Source of the DNA: Legionellaceae bacterium UBA2794
GTDB lineage: Bacteria > Pseudomonadota > Gammaproteobacteria > Legionellales > Legionellaceae
Direction of reading: 5' to 3'
Assembly: GCA_002352055.1 (NCBI GenBank)
Contig: DEHS01000101.1
Coordinates: 4,981-10,664, forward strand
Length of the DNA stretch: 5,684 nt
Below, one piece after another: positions 1-3,901 of the stretch. The notes below the pieces were generated by a model that made no database searches, was not told the DNA's origin, and was given only the letters and a program-made list of their open reading frames with translations. Position numbers and translations under genes: made by a program. Every line of letters begins with the position of its first letter. Within the stretch, counting starts at the first letter, position 1.

Positions 1-17
1 TTTTGACCCAACACTCA
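1..17 (+). repeat. Left terminal inverted repeat
   Basis: This arm pairs exactly with 169-185. Its inner end overlaps a separate perfect 12-base palindrome, CACTCATGAGTG, at 12-23. As a result TGAGTG occurs both just inside the left arm (18-23) and at the start of the right arm (169-174). The outer limit is unknown because the window starts here. Confidence 0.6.
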
Positions 18-168
18 TGAGTGCCTTATGAAAACTTCCTATAAGGGAATTATAAATATTCTCCTATAAAATGGAATATAGGCCAACTTAACTGGTTTAA
101 TAAAGAGGGATTTATGCCAAATTATGGGGTTGTGATGGGTTATTGAGTTGCTGGAGGGTGGCGAATAT

Positions 169-185
169 TGAGTGTTGGGTCAAAA
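169..185 (-). repeat. Right terminal inverted repeat
   Basis: This is the reverse complement of bases 1-17, with no mismatch over 17 bases. Complementarity stops on the inner side at base 168. On the outer side it could continue, but the matching left flank lies outside the window. Confidence 0.6.
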
Positions 186-252
186 TGACCTAATCTACGT
201 CTTAAAATGAGCGTTTTTGTTTTTGATAGCAGTGCGAACTTTGCTCTTCTTT

Positions 253-293
253 GTAGCAACTGTCCTGAATTTTTAATTCAAGACAGTTGCTAC
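253..293 (-). other. Long hairpin downstream of the exported-protein gene
   Basis: GTAGCAACTGTC (253-264) pairs with GACAGTTGCTAC (282-293) over 12 perfect bases. The stem then continues through 265/281 and 266-271/275-280 to a 3-base loop, for 19 pairs in all. The single imperfect position is C-A in plus-strand RNA but G-U in minus-strand RNA, so the structure suits a transcript read leftward from the gene at 323-649. No run of U follows it in that direction (AAAGAAGAGC), so it is not a classical intrinsic terminator. A 3'-UTR stabilising stem, a processing site or a dispersed palindromic repeat are all possible. Confidence 0.55.
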
Positions 294-294
294 T

Positions 295-313
295 GGCTGG
301 CTTTTGGCCAACC
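295..313 (-). other. Second short hairpin just after the stop codon
   Basis: GGCTGGC (295-301) pairs with GCCAACC (307-313) around a 5-base loop. The one imperfect pair (297/311) is C-A on the plus strand and G-U in minus-strand RNA, as in the neighbouring larger hairpin. It begins nine bases beyond the stop codon of the 108-residue gene, and only one base separates it from the next stem. Together the two form a tandem stem-loop 3' region. With no U tract directly after it, termination is possible but not shown. Confidence 0.45.
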
Positions 314-322
314 TATTCATTA

Positions 323-649
323 TTAGTGACATGCAGGAATACAATAAGATTGGCCCTGATAATAAAGATAATCACCATATTGATTAGATACATTCCAACA
401 GCATTGGCTATATTTCATATTAGATTGAATAGTTTTCGTATCCGATGATTTAGCTTTTAACTTCTCCAGGCAGGAGTCAATATTGGGGGTAGTTTTATCG
501 CAAAATGCTAATAATTTGGTGTATAGCTCTGGCTTAATTTCACTGCTAGACATATTTTTAAATCTATTTGCATCTGTATCTGAAATTAAGGTAAAAGCAT
601 GACCATTCATGGCCAATGCTAACATTGATACTGCGATTACTTTTTTCAT
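323..649 (-). CDS. Small exported six-cysteine protein of unknown function
   Basis: This encodes a 108-residue protein that I do not recognise. The N-terminus is a textbook Sec signal peptide: MKK, then a hydrophobic core to about residue 15, then a likely signal peptidase I cut after GHA (residue 18). The mature part is about 90 residues and carries six cysteines (50, 60, 83, 84, 103, 107), enough for three disulfide bonds in the periplasm or outside the cell. The adjacent CC pair and the aromatic-rich stretch around residues 85-102 (W, Y and Q) are its most distinctive parts. There is no lipobox, so it is not a lipoprotein. The ATG at 649 is chosen because it begins the signal peptide; an AGAGG at 661-665 lies 11 bases upstream, which is long for a ribosome site. 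A degraded gene ends 14 bases upstream, so this may be the surviving member of a former gene pair. Tandem hairpins follow the stop. A real secreted protein is likely; its role is unknown. Confidence 0.75.
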   Translation of the reverse strand: MKKVIAVSMLALAMNGHAFTLISDTDANRFKNMSSSEIKPELYTKLLAFCDKTTPNIDSCLEKLKAKSSDTKTIQSNMKYSQCCWNVSNQYGDYLYYQGQSYCIPACH

Positions 650-663
650 TTATTCATTTACCT

Positions 664-880
664 CTAGGTCAATTGTAAAACTCCTATCCAGTTTACTAGT
701 GAATAATCCTTTACCACCCAAATACCTCCAAACTCAGTATTCTCACAGCCAACAAAAGTAAGTTCATCACTTGGGACGTTATTTAATTCAATTTCAACTG
801 GTGATATATGGCCTTATCATCTTCCTCACGAACATCATATGGAAGGTCGTAAAAAAAAAGCTGAAACTGTTTTTAAGCAT
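664..880 (-). pseudogene. Frameshifted remnant of an unknown soluble protein
   Basis: Three minus-strand frames join into one protein-like sequence. From an ATG at 880 the first reads MLKNSFSFFF into a run of nine T (851-859). One frame over, it continues YDLPYDVREEDDKA to about 810. One more single-base shift gives ISPVEIELNNVPSDELTF, then GCENTEFGGIWVV and onward to a TAG at 664-666. The composition (acidic, then alternating hydrophobic residues, with conserved-looking G and W) is far more protein-like than random AT-rich DNA. Both joins fit the loss of one base, one of them in the homopolymer tract. No family is recognised. The upstream limit is uncertain and the ATG at 880 has no good ribosome site. 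Its stop lies 14 bases before the six-cysteine gene. Confidence 0.4.
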
Positions 881-906
881 AAATATCATTAATATATTTC
901 GGTTAT

Positions 907-1219
907 TCATATCGTTTTTTTATTGTTAATTTCATATATTGTGATGGCACTAAATCCCAAACCTAGGGTTGGCAGCATACTGTCAGAACCAAGGATCCCT
1001 ATTTTTTTAAAGTTATAACTTTGAGATTTAAATAAGTAAGATAAGATGCTGGATACGTAGCTTATAGACATAAGAGTCATAGGCATATTGCCAACAATAA
1101 AATATTTGATTTCATCTAAACCTCATTGGATAATGAGTTACAGCCGAATTTTTATTATTATTGTTGTCAAGAGCGTTAAGTTTCTCGTCGATTGATAACT
1201 GATTAACGTTTGTGAGCAT
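907..1219 (-). pseudogene. Frameshifted gene for a small two-helix membrane protein
   Basis: An ATG at 1219 opens 35 residues (MLTNVNQLSIDEKLNALD, then an Asn-rich patch, then AVTHYPMRFR) that end at TGA 1112-1114. One base over, the frame continues for 69 residues from DEIKYFIVGNMPMTL at 1116 to a TGA at 907-909. The second part has two hydrophobic segments, roughly its residues 6-29 and 39-61, separated by a short basic linker (KSQSYNFKK). It ends in a charged tail, as expected of a helical-hairpin membrane protein. Removing one base near 1114-1122 gives a continuous protein of about 104 residues. It could be a pseudogene, a sequencing error or, less likely, programmed +1 shifting, since I see no known slippery signal. 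No good ribosome site precedes the ATG. No family is recognised. It lies between the LRR gene terminator and another degraded gene. Confidence 0.5.
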
Positions 1220-1430
1220 ATATTAAACACAGCGGGTGATACTATAAAACTCTTAATATCCTGTCAAGAAAAACATTAAAATTCCCTTATCTTAGCTATT
1301 AAATATTTGAGCAGCGTAGACATTTATTTTTCGTTTCCCATAAGGCTAAAAGAAGCAATACGTGCATCATAGCAGTTGGGATTGACGATTTTTAGCAAAC
1401 CATAAAGTCAATAAATATGGAGATGAGCTC

Positions 1431-1457
1431 ATAAGAAAAGCAGTGCCTGAGCACTGC
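1431..1457 (-). terminator. Intrinsic terminator of the LRR gene
   Basis: GCAGTGC (1440-1446) and GCACTGC (1451-1457) form a perfect 7-pair GC-rich stem with a 4-base loop. Read on the minus strand, the stem is followed directly by TTTTCTTAT (1439-1431). It lies 14 bases past the stop codon of the LRR gene, the expected place for Rho-independent termination. It also suggests that the degraded genes further left were not part of the same transcript. Confidence 0.8.
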
Positions 1458-1471
1458 GGTTCATTTCCTCA

Positions 1472-2689
1472 TCAATTTGGTTTTAAGGTTGATGTTTCCG
1501 TTTCCTCTGGTAAATCATCAAGTGGTGTGTTAACACAATTATTAAGCCAGTTCATGAAATATGGTGATGAAGCAATTTGCACATTATTATTTGAACGAGG
1601 CTGTTGTTGCTGTGGGGTTATTTTATTGGATGACTCAGTAGCGTAATCGTTATCATTTAAAATCAATCGTCCGTTGGTATTGTAGGGCGTCAATGCTTTT
1701 AATAACTGGTTTCGCTCCTCCACAGTCTTACCCACGAATAACTGATTGCCCTCTAAATGAATGCATTCAATATGGCTAGGAATTTGGCTAATAAAAGTTA
1801 CAAAGTGCTCTTGAGACCATTTATGAAAATTATTTTTGTTTAAAATTAGAGTGGTTACATGTTTTGGGATCTGAGCAAGCGCAGTATTGACTTTGACAAC
1901 CGGGCTTCCCCCCAATTCCCAAGCACTCAAATCAAGAGTTTTAACACTGGAAGGTGTCGATTCAAGTTGAGTAGGTAAAGGCAATTTCCAATGTTTTATC
2001 CATTTCAAGGTGGAGACTGAATCCTTCATCCAAATTAAATCGGATATGGAGTCTTGAAAATCGTATAAATTAAGGCCTAGAGTATGGACGTGTGCAGGCA
2101 GATTGCTAAAAAAATTCTTCCGCATCGCAAGTCGTACTTTTTCCTCACTCCCAGGATCAAGATCAATATAAATACCAGTTGTATCTGAAGACAGATTATT
2201 TAAAAAAGTGAACGTACCTTCAGGCCACCTGCAATGCCATTGATTGCCACTAATGTCTAAAATACGGACAGAATCCAAGTTAATAAACACTTCATCGGGA
2301 GCATCATATAAATCATTTTTTGCTAAACTTAAGTAATCTGTTTTAGGAAGTGCGGTGATAAATCCTTTAATTAGCTCCCCCTCAGGTCTCTGGGGTAGAA
2401 CAATCTCAGCATGAAGTCGTTTTAGTTTCAGGTTGGCTAACAGAGCACAAATTTCCTGAATTACTTTGAGCGACTTTGCTGTACCAATTAAAGAGCCTAA
2501 ATCCAAGCCTTCACATTCGGGAGGAAGTTTGGATAGGAGCTGTTTGATAAAGGGTAGAGGCAGCTGGCCTGCGGGAGAAAAAGTAATAAAAAATGGCCTT
2601 CCTTGAGGCGCAGCTTTAAGTTGCGCCAGCATCGATTCCAAGGTGAGTTGTTTCCCTTGATTCATCGTATTAAGCTTAAACTCGTACAT
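1472..2689 (-). CDS. Leucine-rich-repeat protein, candidate Dot/Icm effector
   Basis: This encodes 405 residues from the ATG at 2689. The ATG is preferred because GAGGG at 2697-2701 lies 7 bases upstream; the in-frame TTG at 2695 would leave only one base. LRR units of the form (L/I)PxxVxxLxLxxNxF are visible near residues 55, 114, 138, 197, 245, 274 and 303. The last three begin 29 residues apart (SVKTLDLSAWEL, HVTTLILNKNNF, HIECIHLEGNQL). LRRs form curved protein-binding surfaces. No catalytic domain is recognised in the first 50 residues or in the tail. After the repeats come a Q/N-rich low-complexity linker (about 354-370) and a C-terminus PLDDLPEETETSTLKPN. This resembles the Dot/Icm export signal: a Glu cluster 8-11 residues from the end (E-block), Ser/Thr nearby and Leu at position -4. 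There is no Sec signal peptide. It is a single gene with its own terminator and long flanks, as is usual for effectors. Export and a host target are inferences; a housekeeping LRR protein is the alternative. Confidence 0.85.
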   Translation of the reverse strand: MYEFKLNTMNQGKQLTLESMLAQLKAAPQGRPFFITFSPAGQLPLPFIKQLLSKLPPECEGLDLGSLIGTAKSLKVIQEICALLANLKLKRLHAEIVLPQRPEGELIKGFITALPKTDYLSLAKNDLYDAPDEVFINLDSVRILDISGNQWHCRWPEGTFTFLNNLSSDTTGIYIDLDPGSEEKVRLAMRKNFFSNLPAHVHTLGLNLYDFQDSISDLIWMKDSVSTLKWIKHWKLPLPTQLESTPSSVKTLDLSAWELGGSPVVKVNTALAQIPKHVTTLILNKNNFHKWSQEHFVTFISQIPSHIECIHLEGNQLFVGKTVEERNQLLKALTPYNTNGRLILNDNDYATESSNKITPQQQQPRSNNNVQIASSPYFMNWLNNCVNTPLDDLPEETETSTLKPN

Positions 2690-2696
2690 GAGCAAT

Positions 2697-2701
2697 CCCT
2701 C
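2697..2701 (-). promoter_or_regulatory. Ribosome binding site deciding the LRR start
   Basis: Minus-strand GAGGG ends 7 bases before the ATG at 2689, an ideal Shine-Dalgarno distance. The upstream in-frame TTG at 2695 is only one base from it and is an unlikely start. The protein therefore begins MYEFKLNTMN. Confidence 0.65.
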
Positions 2702-2706
2702 TAAAA

Positions 2707-2735
2707 TATATACTATTTTAACAAAAAATAATCAA
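2707..2735 (-). promoter_or_regulatory. Possible sigma-70 promoter for the LRR gene
   Basis: On the minus strand TTGATT (2735-2730) is followed after 17 bases by TATATA (2712-2707). Both hexamers and the spacing fit a housekeeping promoter. However, transcription would start only about 10 bases before the start codon, leaving a very short leader, and AT-rich DNA gives such matches by chance. An alternative -10, TAAAAT at 2720-2715, has no good -35. I see no clear PmrA-type box (TTAATATT) here. Confidence 0.3.
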
Positions 2736-2771
2736 AAAAGAATCCTTTTATTAACTAAAATCACTATTTGG

Positions 2772-2795
2772 TTGAAAAATTCAATGGTATTGAAT
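2772..2795. repeat. Overlapping TTGAA/TTCAA inverted repeats, possible operator
   Basis: TTGAA (2772-2776), TTCAA (2780-2784) and TTGAAT (2790-2795) alternate in orientation, giving two overlapping palindromes that share the middle arm. The group lies about 80 bases upstream of the LRR start, where a regulator could bind. The arms are short and the DNA is AT-rich, so chance is possible. Confidence 0.25.
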
Positions 2796-2930
2796 GCCCA
2801 GTTTTTATCTACTAATCAAATCATTATATTTAAGCTTCGCATTAATAAAATTATTTGATAAATTAAAATCAAATTTCGTACTTGCAAGAACCCATTAATC
2901 AAAGAAGCAATTTGCTGTTTTCCTCATCAA

Positions 2931-2945
2931 TCACGTCACGTCACG
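2931..2945. repeat. Three tandem copies of the pentamer TCACG
   Basis: TCACG is repeated three times head to tail without mismatch, followed by one more T of a fourth unit. It stands out in otherwise AT-rich intergenic DNA because each unit has three G/C bases. Such short tandem repeats can change copy number by slippage. No gene is frame-linked to it here. Confidence 0.6.
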
Positions 2946-3190
2946 TTTTCTCGAAAAGTCACTAATAAGCATTATAACATGGTGCATTCTCGGATAAAAA
3001 TTGTGCAAGTATATTTTTAAAGAATTTTAATCAATCTTCCTGCTCTTACTAGCGATGCTCTCTACGTTAGAACCACAATCATAAATCAGCCTGATTCATT
3101 AATTTGGGTAACCGATATAGCACCCTCATGCAAGGTAAAATGCTGGCCACCCAAATCGCGCACTGTATCTCGTCATAATTTTCGATTATT

Positions 3191-3218
3191 TAAGAAATAA
3201 CAAAGAGTCGTCCTCTTT
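3191..3218 (-). terminator. Weak terminator-like hairpin at the end of the HAD gene
   Basis: AAAGAG and CTCTTT (3213-3218 and 3202-3207) pair over six bases with a 5-base loop. On the minus strand they are followed by GTTATTTCTTA. The stem overlaps the HAD stop codon and has only two GC pairs, so it is a weak candidate. It is the only terminator-like structure seen at the end of this operon. Confidence 0.35.
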
Positions 3219-3888
3219 ATGTTAACTTTAATTGATATTCGCTCTTTAAATAATTTAATAGGGCAATTTCATCAGGCAAAAGAATGGTTTGATGAGCAGC
3301 TATCCTATCCATATACTCCTGAGTTTTTGCATGCTCTCCTCCCATAAATGCAACCACATTCATATCCGCAGCCCGTGCTGCACGAATTCCTGAAGGACTG
3401 TCTTCAATGACGAGGCATTTATTTTTATCAATTTGCCAGGAATTAGCAGCCAATAAAAATAAATCAGGTTCAGGCTTACCACTCTTGACCTGTTCAATGG
3501 TAAAAATGGCATCATCAGTAAAATAGTGTGACATATTTACCGCCTTAAGACAGAGGTTGACCTGCTCTCTAATACTATTCGATGCAATACAGTACTTGTA
3601 TCCCTGGTTTTGTAGCATACCAAAAGTATTCGCTAGCAATGGCTTTATTTTTTGGTTTAAGGCCTCAAACAGCCCTTTATTATACTCATGAATCATCATA
3701 TCGGTAATTTGGGTTCCGGATATTTCTTCAATTTTTTTGATCAAAACCGCCCCGCCAATACCAATAAAATCATTGGCGCTGTTTCCTTTAACGCCCAACT
3801 TCTCAATATATTCGTTTAGAACATTCCTGATTATGAGTTCACTATCTACAATGACCCCATCAAAATCAAAAATAAGCAGATAATCCAT
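3217..3888 (-). CDS. HAD-superfamily phosphatase, beta-phosphoglucomutase-like
   Basis: This encodes 223 residues with all four HAD motifs. Motif I is DFDGVIVDS with nucleophile Asp8 and general acid/base Asp10. Motif II is Ser103 in IASNS, motif III is Lys138 in SGKPEPD, and motif IV is Glu162-Asp163 in IEDSPSGI. A helical C1-type cap lies between motif I and about residue 85, so this is HAD subfamily IA, the group with phosphoglycolate phosphatase, beta-phosphoglucomutase and sugar phosphatases. It should use Mg2+ and an aspartyl-phosphate intermediate on a small phosphorylated metabolite in the cytosol; the substrate cannot be read from sequence. The length is normal and the protein looks intact. 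The ATG at 3888 follows AAGGA by 5 bases, and the 13-base gap to the upstream synthase implies one transcript. That context suggests a role in making or finishing the synthase product, but such phosphatases are common and promiscuous. It is not FkbH-like: too short and of a different motif style. Confidence 0.9.
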   Translation of the reverse strand: MDYLLIFDFDGVIVDSELIIRNVLNEYIEKLGVKGNSANDFIGIGGAVLIKKIEEISGTQITDMMIHEYNKGLFEALNQKIKPLLANTFGMLQNQGYKYCIASNSIREQVNLCLKAVNMSHYFTDDAIFTIEQVKSGKPEPDLFLLAANSWQIDKNKCLVIEDSPSGIRAARAADMNVVAFMGGEHAKTQEYMDRIAAHQTILLPDEIALLNYLKSEYQLKLT

Positions 3889-3892
3889 CTCT

Positions 3893-3898
3893 TTCCTT
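3893..3898 (-). promoter_or_regulatory. Ribosome binding site of the HAD gene
   Basis: Minus-strand AAGGAA lies in the 13-base gap between the synthase stop codon and the HAD start, 4 bases before the ATG. No room remains for a promoter between the genes, although one inside the synthase end cannot be excluded. This supports co-transcription. Confidence 0.6.
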
Positions 3899-3901
3899 AA
3901 T

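Larger units (their letters stand above)
1..185. mobile_element. Putative MITE-like element with 17-bp terminal inverted repeats
   Basis: Bases 1-17 (TTTTGACCCAACACTCA) are the exact reverse complement of bases 169-185 (TGAGTGTTGGGTCAAAA), 151 bases apart. A perfect 17-base match bounding a short non-coding segment is the layout of a miniature inverted-repeat element or a deleted insertion sequence. The interior holds no gene of useful length, only a ten-codon frame at 115-147 behind a good ribosome-site-like AGAGGG. The left repeat touches the window edge, so the repeat may be longer, and a target-site duplication cannot be checked. An alternative is a long-range hairpin in an untranslated RNA. 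The family is not recognised. Confidence 0.45.
2746..3201. other. AT-rich intergenic region without a convincing gene
   Basis: About 450 bases lie between the LRR gene leader and the end of the HAD gene. I find no open frame of useful length with a start and ribosome site on either strand. Small structures are present: overlapping TTGAA/TTCAA inverted repeats at 2772-2795 and three tandem TCACG units at 2931-2945. A 28-codon minus-strand frame at 3086-3172 (DTVRDLGGQHFTLHEGAI...) has protein-like composition but stops at both ends; at most it is a scrap of an old gene. Regulatory DNA for the LRR gene is expected in the left part. Confidence 0.5.

Noticed and set aside
646..657. Three-codon frame ATG AAT AAA TGA overlapping the start of the exported-protein gene
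   Set aside because: A coupled leader peptide was considered, but its ATG is only 3 bases from the AGAGG, and AT-rich DNA makes such overlaps common.
1324..1432. Two short minus-strand frames: 20 codons from an ATG at 1432 and 27 codons ending at 1324 (YGLLKIVNPNCYDARIAS...)
   Set aside because: Protein-like in flavour and possibly another gene scrap, but too short, and the ATG lies in the terminator's T tract. Not enough to call a feature.
1443..1646. A 67-codon open frame on the plus strand
   Set aside because: It lies antisense inside the LRR gene, starts within the terminator stem, has no ribosome site, and its CCCC run is only the antisense of the CAA/CAG-rich linker codons.
3086..3172. 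Minus-strand 28-codon frame reading RDTVRDLGGQHFTLHEGA...
   Set aside because: Closed by stops on both sides, with no start or ribosome site and no clear continuation in another frame. It may be a fossil but cannot be supported.
3217..3888. FkbH-type glyceryl-carrier loading enzyme, suggested by a HAD protein beside a PKS
   Set aside because: The protein is too short and has the classical subfamily IA motifs with a helical cap, which fits a stand-alone phosphatase.
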